NCBI RefSeq assembly: GCF_002993335.1
Contig: NZ_PVNS01000007.1
Coordinates: 124,001-188,000 of the forward strand
Direction: 5' to 3'
Length of the DNA: 64,000 nt
Source of the DNA: Alkalicoccus urumqiensis
GTDB taxonomy: Bacteria > Bacillota > Bacilli > Bacillales > Salisediminibacteriaceae
Below, piece by piece: positions 9,957-18,525 of the stretch; positions within the stretch are counted from its first letter, which is position 1; the number at the start of each line of letters is the position of its first letter. A model generated the notes under the pieces. That model was not told where the DNA came from. It searched no databases and was given only the letters and a program-made list of their open reading frames with translations. Made by a program: the position numbers and the translations under genes.

Positions 9957-10556
9957 CTACGAACGGACAGCTGCAGCCTGCGCTGCCTGCTTTGCTTTCG
10001 CATAGGGATTGTTTGATGCAGCTTTCGCATACGGATTCGACGGTGCCTGCTTCGGCACAGCTGCTGCAGTGGCTGAAGCAGTTGGCGCCTCTTCTGCCGG
10101 AACTTCCTTTTGCACCGGCGTGATCCGCCCGACCGGCTGACCGGCCGCTTTTGGTGCTTCTTCTTTCCCGCCGCCGTAACGGTTCTGGCGGTCGAGTTTA
10201 ATCACTTCTTTCCACGTATCGCGGAAATCTGTCGTAAACGACTCTGCATTCTTCAGCGCAGCCAGGTCGTTCTGTGTATTTGCTTCAATCAGCTGATTTA
10301 AAATATAATCATACATCGGCATCATATCGGCACTGACTGCCGCTTTCTCATCAAGCGTCACCATCAGTTCCCGGATAATATTCTGCGCTTTGATCAAATT
10401 CGTATTTTTCGCTTCCATCTTCCCCTGCTCGATCGCTTCACGCGCACGGCTGATAAATGTCAGGCAGCCATCGTAAAGCATCAGTGTCAGTTCTCCTGCA
10501 GACTTCGTTTCAATCGATGTCTGTTTGTACTTCGCGTATGGATTGTGCATCGCCAT
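9957..10556 (-). CDS. fliS: Flagellin export chaperone FliS with a C-terminal extension
   Basis: Binds the C-terminus of cytoplasmic flagellin and delivers it to the flagellar export gate. Residues 1-130 are a standard FliS (HNPYAKYKQ, GELTLMLYDG, and the four-helix bundle). About 65 extra residues follow, rich in Pro and Ala. This tail contains two more copies of the N-terminal signature: SNPYAKA and NNPYAKAKQ. The start is probably ATG 10556 (199 residues) downstream of AAAGGAAAGGG; GTG 10568 overlaps that site. A sigma-D-like promoter sits upstream at 10615-10642. The family is usually about 130 residues, so the tail is unusual. Confidence 0.92.
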   Translation of the reverse strand: MAMHNPYAKYKQTSIETKSAGELTLMLYDGCLTFISRAREAIEQGKMEAKNTNLIKAQNIIRELMVTLDEKAAVSADMMPMYDYILNQLIEANTQNDLAALKNAESFTTDFRDTWKEVIKLDRQNRYGGGKEEAPKAAGQPVGRITPVQKEVPAEEAPTASATAAAVPKQAPSNPYAKAASNNPYAKAKQAAQAAAVRS

Positions 10557-10614
10557 GGATATGGACACCCTTTCCTTTTAAAAACGTCCTTCAGCATGAT
10601 TGGTACTATATGTA

Positions 10615-10642
10615 CTATCGGCATAACTGGTTCTAAGGTTTA
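10615..10642 (-). promoter_or_regulatory. Probable sigma-D promoter of fliS
   Basis: Minus strand: TAAA, 16 bp, GCCGATAG. This is close to the flagellar sigma-D consensus TAAA-N15-GCCGATAT. Confidence 0.65.
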
Positions 10643-10671
10643 GGTTTATTTCCGGAAAATACACGCGCAAC

Positions 10672-10699
10672 GAAAAAAAGCGCTGCAGCAGGCGCTTTT
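10672..10699 (-). terminator. Terminator after flaG
   Basis: AAAAGCGC/GCGCTTTT stem with a short GC-rich loop, 6 bp past the flaG stop. The stem's A-tract gives Ts on the minus strand. Confidence 0.8.
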
Positions 10700-10705
10700 C
10701 CCGGG

Positions 10706-11095
10706 CTAGATTTTTTCGTCGATCAAAATACCGGCAAATTCCAGCATCGATGAAATCATATCCAGAAACTTTTCCGGAGGAATTTCCCGGACGATTTCAT
10801 CCGTTTCCTGATCAACCACCTTCACCATCGTACGATCGAGCTTTTCATGCTGTTCAAAGCTCAGGGAATGTTTCTTGAACATCGACAGTTCATTCATCGC
10901 AGCGAGCCCTTTATCGAGCTCGGACTGCGTCCATTCCGCTGGCTTGTCCATCGACTGGGCCGATGCCGTTTCCAACCCTGGTCCGGCACTTCCATTCGCC
11001 GGGTCTGCCTGGTGCGGCCGCGTGCTGCCCCGCTCTGACTGCACCTGGTCAAACAGGTCATGGACGGACATTGATCCGGTTGATTTCACTTCCAT
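10706..11095 (-). CDS. flaG: FlaG family flagellar protein
   Basis: 129 residues. The C-terminal half is the FlaG domain (LDRTMVKVVDQETDEIVREIPPEK followed by a hydrophobic helix; the core motif is ETDEIVREIPPEKFL). FlaG influences filament length in several bacteria, but its mechanism is unclear. The N-terminal 60 residues are a low-complexity linker. ATG 11095 is preceded by GGGGAG. A possible sigma-D -10 element (GCCGATAC) lies at 11134-11141. Neighbours are fliS downstream and a FliT-like gene upstream, matching the usual flaG-fliD-fliS-fliT neighbourhood although the order is rearranged. Confidence 0.88.
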   Translation of the reverse strand: MEVKSTGSMSVHDLFDQVQSERGSTRPHQADPANGSAGPGLETASAQSMDKPAEWTQSELDKGLAAMNELSMFKKHSLSFEQHEKLDRTMVKVVDQETDEIVREIPPEKFLDMISSMLEFAGILIDEKI

Positions 11096-11133
11096 GTGAT
11101 CAACTCCCCATTTGGAATCCAAGCTCACTGGTA

Positions 11134-11141
11134 GTATCGGC
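11134..11141 (-). promoter_or_regulatory. Possible sigma-D -10 element upstream of flaG
   Basis: GCCGATAC on the minus strand. No clear TAAA -35 box lies 15 bp upstream, so this is only a partial match. Confidence 0.4.
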
Positions 11142-11173
11142 ATGGTCTAAAAGAATCTCAAGTGAAAACGCAT

Positions 11174-11533
11174 TTATTTTTTCGAATCAAAGAAGATCCC
11201 GTCCACCGTCGGCCCGGTATACGGATTTTCGTACCGCTGCGACGTTTTCCGCTTCCGTCCGAGCCCCTGGATATTCTGCTGAATCTCTTTCTGCACTCCT
11301 TCCAGCCGCGGCTGGATTTCCTGATTCAGGCGGATTATTTCCCGGGCAATTTTTTCTTCCGCCTCCGACTGCGGACGCCCCGCCGCATCCAGGTGCTCCT
11401 GCCGCTCTGAAAGCAGCGCCGTCACCCGCTCAATGTAGGCGTCCCGCTCGTCATCTTCCTTCGGATACGGCATCTGTACATGCGCATGAAGCGCCTTCGT
11501 CGTCTGATACAACCCTTTAAAACCTGCCACCAC
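11174..11533 (-). CDS. FliT-like flagellar chaperone (putative)
   Basis: About 119 helical residues ending in YENPYTGPTVDGIFFDSKK, a tail of the type seen in small FliT/flagellar proteins next to fliD in Bacillaceae. FliT family members hold the filament-cap protein FliD before export. Here the gene lies directly behind fliD copy 1 (21-bp gap), supporting that role. The start is GTG at 11533 or 11530, just after AAAGGAGG; the longer TTG reading at 11554 would include the ribosome site in the coding region. The family call rests on context and the C-terminal tail, not on a conserved catalytic motif. Confidence 0.65.
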   Translation of the reverse strand: MVAGFKGLYQTTKALHAHVQMPYPKEDDERDAYIERVTALLSERQEHLDAAGRPQSEAEEKIAREIIRLNQEIQPRLEGVQKEIQQNIQGLGRKRKTSQRYENPYTGPTVDGIFFDSKK

Positions 11534-11554
11534 AGGACCTCCTTTTTCCACCAA

Positions 11555-13357
11555 TTACTGCATTGAGAACATCTGCGCGTAGAACAGCTCCGCCTGCGAA
11601 TTTGCCTGAGCCACAGCCTTCTCCATCGCCGTAAACTGCGACCAGTACCGCTCCTCCACCTGCTTCAGCCTCCGCTCAAACCGGTTCATCTGCTCTTCGA
11701 TATTGTTGATTTCACGCCCGAGCGTAAACTGCTGGTTTACCGTCCGGCCGCGCATTCCGCCCGCACGCTGGGAGATCGATTCAATCATCGCATCCGCCCG
11801 GTCCCGCACGCGCCGCGCAATCCCCTTCTCTGCCGTCTGGGCCCCGTCGGCCGCAAACAGCTGAAACACACCTTCCGCATCCGTCTCAATCGCCTGCCGC
11901 AGACGGTCCTCATTAATCTCAAGCTTTCCGCCGTCCCGGAAATTCCGCGTCGTCGTAATCCCGATCTGCGTCAGCTGGACAAACGCGGACGATCCATCGC
12001 CGTCCACACGGCCATACAGCTGCTGGCGGAAATCCGTCACCCCGCGCCGCAGAAGCGAATCATTCCGCAGAAGGCCGCTCATCGCCTTCTCATCCCAGAG
12101 CTCCGCCTCCCGCTCCGACAGCTCCCGGCGCTGCTCTTCCGTCAGCGGCGCATAATCCCGGTAATGCTCCTCGCCGACCTTCCCATTAATCAGCTCAATC
12201 AGCGAATTATATTCCTCCACAAACGACGTAATCGTCTCCATAATCTTATCCGTATCCCGGCTCACCCCGAGCTGCACGTTCTTCCCGGAGAACGTATCCT
12301 GAAGCGTCACCTGCACCCCGTTAATATCAAACGTATTCGACCGCCGCTCCGTCGTCAACCCATTCACCGTGAAAACGGCGTTCTCAGCCGCAGTTTCGGC
12401 ACTGTCATCCAGCTTCAACGCGTGTTCAAGAAATCCGCCTGAAAAACGCATTTCCGCCCCGGTTTCTCCTTCAGGAACGTGGATGCCGCTGTCGCGGCGG
12501 ATGATGGAAACGCGGTCCGACCCGTCGTCAAAAAACGTACTGACACCGGCAGGAGAGCGGTTGATCAATTTCAAGACATCGTTCATCGACTGATCGCTCG
12601 TTACAACGAACGTATCGGTGATTTCATTTCCTTTTGCATCGAATGTCGTCATCGTGTTCAGTGAAAAACGGGAATCTCCTGCTTCATCCGCCGTCAGTGC
12701 TGTCACTTCCACTTTCGCATTCGCCGGCAGATCACTTCCGAAAACGAGCTCGTTCGTTTCCGTATCAAGCATCACCTGCGTCGCTTTTAAATCCCCCTGC
12801 TGCAGCCCTTCCACGACTTTGTACGACTGGCCGTTCACGCGCACAACGATCGAATCCGGATTGCCGAGCTCTTCATTTAAACTTAAACGCGACTGGGACT
12901 GGTTTACCGTAATCGTCTGCCGGTTCACAAACCCTTTCGTCCAGACGTCGTCTTCCGCGGCCGCAAAAGACTGATCGCCGAGTTTTCCGGACGCGTTGAT
13001 TTTCGTTCCGGAGGAAATCCGCTCCGTGCTCGCATTGGAAGCAGCTGAGGCGAGCGACTGCACTTCGGTGAAGCGGAGTGATGCGGTGTCCGACGCGGCC
13101 GTCGCCGAGGCGGTTACCAGGGAACTGTTGGAGCTCGATGCTTTGTTCGCAAGCATGTTCGAGCGGCGGAGCACCGAGTCAAAAATCGACGTCCGAAATG
13201 AATCCAGCTTCGTATTAATTTCCCGGTAGCCATCCATCTTCCATTCCGCACGAATTTTCTGCTGCTCCATCTTGTTCATCGGCAGACGCTCCGCCTGCAT
13301 CAAATCTTTTACCATCTGATTAATGTCCATCCCTGTAGCAAAACCCGATAGGCGCAT
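11555..13357 (-). CDS. fliD: Flagellar filament cap protein FliD, copy 1
   Basis: Caps the growing filament and assists flagellin folding outside the cell. The 600 residues have the FliD N-terminal domain (RLSGFATGMDINQMVKDLM) and a C-terminal coiled region (QFTLGREINNIEEQMNRFERRL, core motif LGREINNIEEQM), with variable domains between. It is about 35% identical by eye to copy 2 at 13873. Both keep GMDINQMV, RRSNTFDINGV/DVNGV and an RDYAPLTEEQRRELSE stretch. A CCGATAT -10 box lies upstream at 13411. The phased element A2 separates the two fliD genes. Confidence 0.93.
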   Translation of the reverse strand: MRLSGFATGMDINQMVKDLMQAERLPMNKMEQQKIRAEWKMDGYREINTKLDSFRTSIFDSVLRRSNMLANKASSSNSSLVTASATAASDTASLRFTEVQSLASAASNASTERISSGTKINASGKLGDQSFAAAEDDVWTKGFVNRQTITVNQSQSRLSLNEELGNPDSIVVRVNGQSYKVVEGLQQGDLKATQVMLDTETNELVFGSDLPANAKVEVTALTADEAGDSRFSLNTMTTFDAKGNEITDTFVVTSDQSMNDVLKLINRSPAGVSTFFDDGSDRVSIIRRDSGIHVPEGETGAEMRFSGGFLEHALKLDDSAETAAENAVFTVNGLTTERRSNTFDINGVQVTLQDTFSGKNVQLGVSRDTDKIMETITSFVEEYNSLIELINGKVGEEHYRDYAPLTEEQRRELSEREAELWDEKAMSGLLRNDSLLRRGVTDFRQQLYGRVDGDGSSAFVQLTQIGITTTRNFRDGGKLEINEDRLRQAIETDAEGVFQLFAADGAQTAEKGIARRVRDRADAMIESISQRAGGMRGRTVNQQFTLGREINNIEEQMNRFERRLKQVEERYWSQFTAMEKAVAQANSQAELFYAQMFSMQ

Positions 13358-13410
13358 AACCCCATCTCCTTCACGCTATTCTGTTTTCCGTCCCATAATC
13401 GTCTGCCCTT

Positions 13411-13418
13411 ATATCGGT
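13411..13418 (-). promoter_or_regulatory. Sigma-D-type -10 element upstream of fliD copy 1
   Basis: Minus-strand ACCGATAT, 54 bp before the fliD start. The -35 box is poor (TCAC at the expected spacing, CAAA at 12 bp). Confidence 0.5.
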
Positions 13419-13511
13419 GCCATAGAGCCGTTTGTGAAGCCTGCAGGCGAAAACAGTACCAACGGCACAATAGAAACAGGGACCATTTACGTATATGCGG
13501 TTTTGAAGCAG

Positions 13512-13815
13512 ATGGCTGCGGCGGGGTCGGCCGCAGCGGTTGTTTGGGGTTTGGTTTTCGGCGGAGTCTCATTTTCTCGGGAGGCAGTCCCATATCGGCG
13601 GCATCCATTCCCATAACTCCCGTGGCGATTCCGATAACTCCTGCCTCCATTCCCATACGGACGAAAATTCCCACTTCTCCTGCATGGATTCCCACAACGC
13701 ACCGGCAGATTCCCACTTCCACACCGGCCATCATCCACCGGCAGCACACCCCGCTGCCCATCTGCCAAAACCGGCTTTCGGACTTGTTCAGCGGTGGGCG
13801 CCTTCCAGCCCGCGG
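13512..13815 (-). repeat. Phased array element A2
   Basis: Eight type A motifs begin on the plus strand at 13565, 13586, 13607, 13628, 13649, 13667, 13688 and 13709 (21,21,21,21,18,21,21). Relative to the nine-unit copies, one unit has been lost at the short step. Three hairpins flank it: GCTGCGGC/GCCGCAGC at about 13515-13537, GGCAGC/GCTGCC at 13740-13758, and GGGC/GCCC at about 13795-13813. It fills the space between the two fliD genes. Confidence 0.85.
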
Positions 13816-13835
13816 TCTTCCGTCCTGTGCCCAAT

Positions 13836-13866
13836 CAAAAAAGCAGGGACCCGAAGGCTCCTGCTC
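13836..13866 (-). terminator. Terminator after fliD copy 2
   Basis: AGCAGG/CCTGCT stem with a T-run on the minus strand, immediately downstream of the fliD2 stop. Confidence 0.7.
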
Positions 13867-13872
13867 GTTTTT

Positions 13873-15492
13873 CTACATCATCTGGCCTCCGCCGCCCATC
13901 TGCGACATCAGCTGCTGCATCTGGCTGTTGGCGTCCGCCATCGCTTTTTCCATCGCCGTAAACTGGCTCCAGTAGCGGTCCTCAACCTGCTGCATCCGGC
14001 GCTCGAAGTTGGAAATATCATCTTCCTGAGATTCGAGCTCCCGACCGAGCGTAAACGACTGGTTTGCGGCAAGGTCGGTCCGTCCGGCACGCTCGCCGAT
14101 CTGTGTGATCGTGTTGTCGAGCGTATCCCGGAGGCGGCGCGCGATTCCCTGCTCTGCCGGCGTGTCGCCGTCGGCCGCAAACATCTGGTACACCGATTCC
14201 GGATCTTCTTCGACCGCTGCCCGCAGCTGTTCTTCATCGACTTCCAGAACGCCGCCGCGGCGGAAATCGCTCGATGTGGTGATCCCGAGCTCGGCAATTT
14301 GATTGAATGTCTGATTCGGAATATCCGCATCCACCGTTTCATAAAACTGCGAGCGCATGTTGGAGATCGCGCCCTGCAGGATGCTGTCCCGCTGCAGGAG
14401 GCCGCTGTTGGAGCGCTCCTCCCAGAGCTCAACTTCACTTTCCGACAGCTCGCGGCGCTGTTCTTCCGTCAGCGGCGCGTAGTCCCGGAAATATTCCTCG
14501 CTCACTTTATCCTGCGTCGTTTCCACCATGTCGTTGTAATCCTCGACAAAGCTCATCACCGTATCCACGATCCGGTCCGTATCACTCGACACCCCGACCT
14601 GGACTTCTTCGGTGAAATCCTGGTTGAGCGTCATTGTCACGCCGTTCACATCAAACGTATTGCTCCGGCGTTCGACCGCATCGAGCCCGTTTAAGCGGAA
14701 GGACGCATTCGATGCTTCTGTCTCCACGGTGTCGTTGTTGCTGAAGCCGAACACCGTCGACAGTGCGCCGTCATCTGCCTCCGCGAACGTCTCCCCGTCC
14801 ATTGTGCCGAAGCGGATTTCTTTTCCGCCTTCGCTGTACACACCGGTATCGCTCCGCTGCATCGACATCCGTCCCGAGAAATCATCGTAGAACAGCTGGA
14901 CGCCGGCACCGGAACGGTTCACCTCGTCGACGATGTCATCAAGCGAATCCGTCGCATCGAACGAAAACGACGTCGTCTGCTGATCGCCGTTTTCATCATA
15001 AACGGCCAGAGCAAAGGAAAGCTCCGTCTCCGTACCGTCGAGCCCTTTCACATTATCGGCCTGCGTCAAAAACGACGAGCGGCGGTCAAACGCCCCGGCA
15101 TCATCCAGAAAGGACCCGCCGTCCCCCGTGCCGTTGGTCGTGCCGAAGTCACTCGTACGGCGCTCACTTTTCGCCGTCACCGCATCCGAAATCGTGTACG
15201 TTCCTTCCGGAGTCGCCGCACTCGCACTCGCCGAAAGCGCCGACTCATTCGAGCTCGTCGTCTCGCGCGACTGCATGTTGGAGCGGCGCAGCACTCCGTC
15301 AAACGTGTCGTTTCGAAACTCTGAAAAACGGCGGTTCATTTCCCGGTACTCGTCAATTTTCAGCTGCGTCTCGACCGCATTCTGCTGCATCGGCTGCAGT
15401 GGCTGGCGCTCCGCATCCATTAAATCCCGCACCATCTGATTAATATCCATGCCCGACGCAAACCCGGTCATCCGGTTGACACTATCCACCAT
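13873..15492 (-). CDS. fliD: Flagellar filament cap protein FliD, copy 2
   Basis: 539 residues with the FliD N-terminal signature (RMTGFASGMDINQMVRDLM) and a C-terminal helical D0/D1 region that ends in a Met/Gly-rich tail (MGGGGQMM). The ATG at 15492 is preceded by GGAAGGGAG at 8 bp; the reading can be extended to 15561 but without a ribosome site. A good sigma-D promoter lies at 15571-15597. Two fliD genes in tandem are unusual. With three flagellins in the same window, each cap may serve a different filament type, which is inference. The protein is strikingly acidic in its middle part. Confidence 0.92.
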   Translation of the reverse strand: MVDSVNRMTGFASGMDINQMVRDLMDAERQPLQPMQQNAVETQLKIDEYREMNRRFSEFRNDTFDGVLRRSNMQSRETTSSNESALSASASAATPEGTYTISDAVTAKSERRTSDFGTTNGTGDGGSFLDDAGAFDRRSSFLTQADNVKGLDGTETELSFALAVYDENGDQQTTSFSFDATDSLDDIVDEVNRSGAGVQLFYDDFSGRMSMQRSDTGVYSEGGKEIRFGTMDGETFAEADDGALSTVFGFSNNDTVETEASNASFRLNGLDAVERRSNTFDVNGVTMTLNQDFTEEVQVGVSSDTDRIVDTVMSFVEDYNDMVETTQDKVSEEYFRDYAPLTEEQRRELSESEVELWEERSNSGLLQRDSILQGAISNMRSQFYETVDADIPNQTFNQIAELGITTSSDFRRGGVLEVDEEQLRAAVEEDPESVYQMFAADGDTPAEQGIARRLRDTLDNTITQIGERAGRTDLAANQSFTLGRELESQEDDISNFERRMQQVEDRYWSQFTAMEKAMADANSQMQQLMSQMGGGGQMM

Positions 15493-15570
15493 CGAATCGC
15501 TCCCTTCCAAAATAAAAAACAGAGAAGCAGTCTGCTTTTCTGTTTTCAAACGTCCGTTCATCTGTTCCTT

Positions 15571-15597
15571 ATATCGGCACGTCCGTCCGGAAGTTAA
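15571..15597 (-). promoter_or_regulatory. Sigma-D promoter of fliD copy 2
   Basis: Minus strand TTAA, 15 bp, GCCGATAT. The -10 box is a perfect consensus match and the -35 differs from TAAA. Confidence 0.7.
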
Positions 15598-15611
15598 CCC
15601 TTTTTAAAAAA

Positions 15612-15830
15612 TTAATGCCCCGGCGGATACAGCTTCCCGTACAGCACCGCCGCCTCCCGGTTCCACGCATCCACATCCTGCTGGAGCTCCCGGCGCCTCG
15701 CAGCCGTCGTCCACGGCGAGGCCGCCTCTTCCGCCGCCCCGCGCATCAGCAGCAGAAGCCGCTCCAGCTCCGCAAGCATCGCATCCTGCTCCCGCACCCA
15801 CTCGAGAAGCTCCTCCTCATCCAAAGCCAT
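15612..15830 (-). CDS. Small acidic coiled protein upstream of fliD copy 2
   Basis: 72 residues with the N-terminal half strongly acidic and leucine-rich (DEEELLEW, ELERLLLLM). It has a good ribosome site (AAAAGGAGTGG) before ATG 15828-15830. It is not recognised as a named family. Its size, helical character and location beside fliD would suit a FliT/FlgN-like export chaperone, but nothing in the sequence proves it. A sigma-D promoter lies between its stop and fliD2, so fliD2 need not depend on it. A longer reading to 16181 overlaps the sulfurtransferase gene on the other strand and is not supported. Confidence 0.6.
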   Translation of the reverse strand: MALDEEELLEWVREQDAMLAELERLLLLMRGAAEEAASPWTTAARRRELQQDVDAWNREAAVLYGKLYPPGH

Positions 15831-15894
15831 CCACTCCTTTTCCCGGATTATACCACAGCCCCGGCGGGTACATAGACCCCGAGGAGGAATACAC

Positions 15895-16773
15895 ATGACA
15901 CACCCACTCGTAACAACCGACTGGCTTTTCGAACATCTGGACGACAAAAAGGTCCGTATCCTGGACGCCACCGTCTTCATGGAAGAAACCGGCGATGGCT
16001 TAAAGGTCACGCCCGGCGCGGACGCATACAAAGAAGCACATCTGCCGAACGCGTTTTTTGCGGATTTACTGCAGGATTTCTCTGACCCGGACGCCCTGCA
16101 CCCGCTGACCGCGCTTCCGCATGACGCATTCGTCGAACAGGCCCGTGCCCTCGGCATCGATGACGGCACGACCGTCGTCATTTACGACCGCGGTCCCGTC
16201 GTCGGCGCCTCGTACACCGCTTCCGACTGGGCGTCCCGCCTCTGGTGGCAGTTCCGCCTTTCCGGCCACGACGACGTCTACGTACTCGGCGGCGGCCTAC
16301 CGAAATGGGAAAAAGAAGGGAAACCGCTCACGAACGAGATTCCGCTTACCACAGCCGGCACGTTTACCGGCACGTACCGTCCGGAGCTTTATGCCAAAGA
16401 AAGCGACGTGAAGCAGGCAGTCACGGACAGCTCCATCGTTCTCATGAACTGCCTCTCCGGCGCCGATTTCCGCGGCGAAACGAACAATTACCCGAGAAAG
16501 GGGCACATCCCCGGAAGCGTCAACGTCTTTTTCGGCGACCTCGCAACGGACACCGGCGCACTGCCCGGCCAGGAAGCTCTCGAGCAGCAGCTCACAGAGA
16601 GCGGGGCGCTGGAGCCGGATAAAAAAGTAATCACTTACTGCGGCGGAGGTGTTGCCGCCACGTGGAACGCCCTCGTCCTCCACGCCCTCGGCAGAGAGAA
16701 CGTCGCCGTCTACGACGGCTCCATCAACGAATGGTCCGCCGACAAAGAGAACCCGATGACGACGGAAACGTGA
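15895..16773 (+). CDS. Thiosulfate / 3-mercaptopyruvate sulfurtransferase (two-rhodanese)
   Basis: Transfers sulfane sulfur from thiosulfate or mercaptopyruvate to an acceptor through a cysteine persulfide. The 292 residues form two rhodanese domains. The N-terminal one is non-catalytic (YDRGPVVGASYTASDWASRLWW). The C-terminal one carries the active Cys249 in the loop TYCGGGVAATWNAL. The loop CGGGVA does not exactly match either the classical mercaptopyruvate (CG[ST]GVT) or thiosulfate (CRKGVT) loop, so substrate is left open. ATG follows GAGGAGG. The gene is flanked by minus-strand genes and ends at a shared bidirectional terminator. Confidence 0.88.
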   Translation: MTHPLVTTDWLFEHLDDKKVRILDATVFMEETGDGLKVTPGADAYKEAHLPNAFFADLLQDFSDPDALHPLTALPHDAFVEQARALGIDDGTTVVIYDRGPVVGASYTASDWASRLWWQFRLSGHDDVYVLGGGLPKWEKEGKPLTNEIPLTTAGTFTGTYRPELYAKESDVKQAVTDSSIVLMNCLSGADFRGETNNYPRKGHIPGSVNVFFGDLATDTGALPGQEALEQQLTESGALEPDKKVITYCGGGVAATWNALVLHALGRENVAVYDGSINEWSADKENPMTTET

Positions 16774-16803
16774 AAAAAAGCCCCTCTTCAGGGGCTTTTT
16801 TTC
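16773..16803. terminator. Bidirectional terminator
   Basis: Stem AAAAGCCCCT/AGGGGCTTTT with loop CTTC and A/T tracts on both sides. It lies between the convergent sulfurtransferase and nucleoside hydrolase genes. Confidence 0.9.
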
Positions 16804-16815
16804 ATTTTCACGCCA

Positions 16816-17718
16816 TTACGGCATGGCTGCAAGGGTCTCTGTAAACCAGTTCCGGAATCCTTCGGTATCCATATCCACGGTGACGCGGCAGTTCGGCTTT
16901 CCCGGAACTTCCATCGTCATGCCGCGTGCGGCTCCTTCCGTGACGACTTCCACCCGCTTTTCAACCGTCGTAAATAGATCCGGTCTGTCGGTAAAGGCAA
17001 CGGCGCACGAGTCATGCATCGCAACACCCGCTGTCATGTCACCGTCTCCGTAATGCCGGAACGTGGAATCGAACATAGCTGCTGCTTTTGAACGGCTTTT
17101 ATATGTAAGGAGATCCTCTTCCGTAATCAGCGCGGTTTCCGTTACGTCGAGACCGACCATGACGAGCGGGGCACCGGAAGCGAACGTCATTTTCGCTGCG
17201 TGGGGGTCGGCCCAGATGTTGAATTCAGCTGCGCTTGTGACGTTGCCGCCGGAGAGGCTTCCGCCCATAAGGACGACGGCGTCGAGCCGGTCGATGACTT
17301 CGGGGTAGAGCTTGAATAAAAGGGCGATGTTCGTCAGCGGGCCGATCGGGATCAGGGTGACGTGTCCGCTGGACTTCATGATGATGTCCCTCATGTGTTC
17401 GATGGCGTGGCCGGTTTCGACCTCACCCGGCGCTTCGGTAAAGGTCCATCCGTCGAGTCCGCTCACGCCGTGGACGCCGCTGCTGTTGTTCTCACGCGGC
17501 GGATAGAGAAGCGGTGCGTCGAGGCCTGCGGCGACGGGCGTATCGGTTCCGAAAAAAGCTTTCAGCCGGCGCGCATTCAAAAGCGTTTTTGCCAGACTGA
17601 CGTTGCCGTGCACGACGCTCAGCAGCTTCACGTCGAGCGCCGGGCGGAACAGCGCCAGGCCGATCGCCGCTGCATCATCAATACCGGGATCCGTGTCGAT
17701 AATAATCGGTTTACTCAT
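16816..17718 (-). CDS. Inosine/uridine-preferring nucleoside hydrolase
   Basis: Cleaves the N-glycosidic bond of ribonucleosides to free base and ribose in nucleoside salvage. The 300 residues begin with the calcium-binding signature DTDPGIDDA (residues 8-16) typical of the IU-nucleoside hydrolase family. The later motifs LIPIGPLTN, EFNIWADPHAA and AVAMHDSCAVA also match; the aspartate in MHDSCA is a further calcium ligand. Base preference cannot be predicted. It stands alone: a bidirectional terminator lies downstream and a phased repeat (B1) upstream. Confidence 0.9.
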   Translation of the reverse strand: MSKPIIIDTDPGIDDAAAIGLALFRPALDVKLLSVVHGNVSLAKTLLNARRLKAFFGTDTPVAAGLDAPLLYPPRENNSSGVHGVSGLDGWTFTEAPGEVETGHAIEHMRDIIMKSSGHVTLIPIGPLTNIALLFKLYPEVIDRLDAVVLMGGSLSGGNVTSAAEFNIWADPHAAKMTFASGAPLVMVGLDVTETALITEEDLLTYKSRSKAAAMFDSTFRHYGDGDMTAGVAMHDSCAVAFTDRPDLFTTVEKRVEVVTEGAARGMTMEVPGKPNCRVTVDMDTEGFRNWFTETLAAMP

Positions 17719-17796
17719 GGAAATCTCCCCCTTTTTCTTACAGTGTAGCGCATTTCTGCGGGGCGGAAAAGGAGCGCACAGGGGCGGATTGGGAAA

Positions 17797-17975
17797 CGGA
17801 CGTTTTTCAGATGAAGCGGACCTTCTGCTGAAGCTGTGAACGTTTCAGCTGGAGAAGTGGTGCATATTTAACGAAGTGAACGTCCGTGCCTTCGTTACGG
17901 ACGTCGGATCATCCGCTGCGGACGTTCCGCACGGAGTTATGATACATTCCCCTCTCCGTAGTGAACGTTTTTTCA
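17797..17975 (+). repeat. Phased array element B1
   Basis: Nine type B motifs (RYGGACGT sense on the plus strand). Anchored on the T of ACGT, they lie at 17803, 17823, 17843, 17865, 17883, 17904, 17925, 17947 and 17968. The intervals are 20,20,22,18,21,21,22,21, exactly those of all other B copies read the same way. It is the most diverged copy, and in-frame stops exclude a conserved protein. No GC hairpins are obvious at its edges. It lies between the nucleoside hydrolase and the lipoprotein gene. Confidence 0.85.
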
Positions 17976-18000
17976 AACGGCCCCTGACTTGAACGAAACG

Positions 18001-18429
18001 TTATTCTGCGCCGTCATCCACAACGAGAATGCTGGATTCCACTGCTGGAAAATAATAATCGTCATGATCATCCAGTTCATTATGGACCTGGGCGCTTATC
18101 TCATAATCGACGTAGGCCGGGACAGGGGCATCTTCTGCTGCCAGTTCTTCTATTTCTTCGCCGCTTATGGATTCATTTTCCATCGTGATAATGTCGAGGC
18201 CATCTGTGCGCGAAACCGCAATTTGTTTTTCGTCGCCGTCATAATCTAAACGCTCTTGTTCTGCGTAGGACGAATAGGCATCACTCACATTTACAATAAA
18301 ATGATCCTCATTGATGGATACAAGTCTCCCCTCCACATAGTCGTCCACCTGCACCTGGCTGCTCTCTTCCTGGCATCCGGCTAATACCATCGTGATAACG
18401 ATTGCAGTGAATAGAAAATAGGACTTCAT
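18001..18429 (-). CDS. Acidic secreted lipoprotein, unknown
   Basis: 142 residues with an N-terminal lipoprotein signal peptide (hydrophobic TAIVITMV, lipobox LAGC), so it should be anchored outside the membrane through Cys19. The mature part is small and acidic. It contains a beta-rich segment (VEGRLVSINEDHFIVNVSD) resembling OB-like domains of other small Bacillaceae lipoproteins, but I cannot name the family. The ribosome site AAAGGAGGGT is strong. It is probably monocistronic. Abundant Asp/Glu fits proteins exposed to high salt. Confidence 0.75.
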   Translation of the reverse strand: MKSYFLFTAIVITMVLAGCQEESSQVQVDDYVEGRLVSINEDHFIVNVSDAYSSYAEQERLDYDGDEKQIAVSRTDGLDIITMENESISGEEIEELAAEDAPVPAYVDYEISAQVHNELDDHDDYYFPAVESSILVVDDGAE

Positions 18430-18525
18430 GGCAATACCCTCCTTTCTTTAAAGGGTATCACGAAAAACCATATATCTGGAAACACGTGCATAAGAAAGGA
18501 ACATGTCAGTTGACTATGCTCCATA

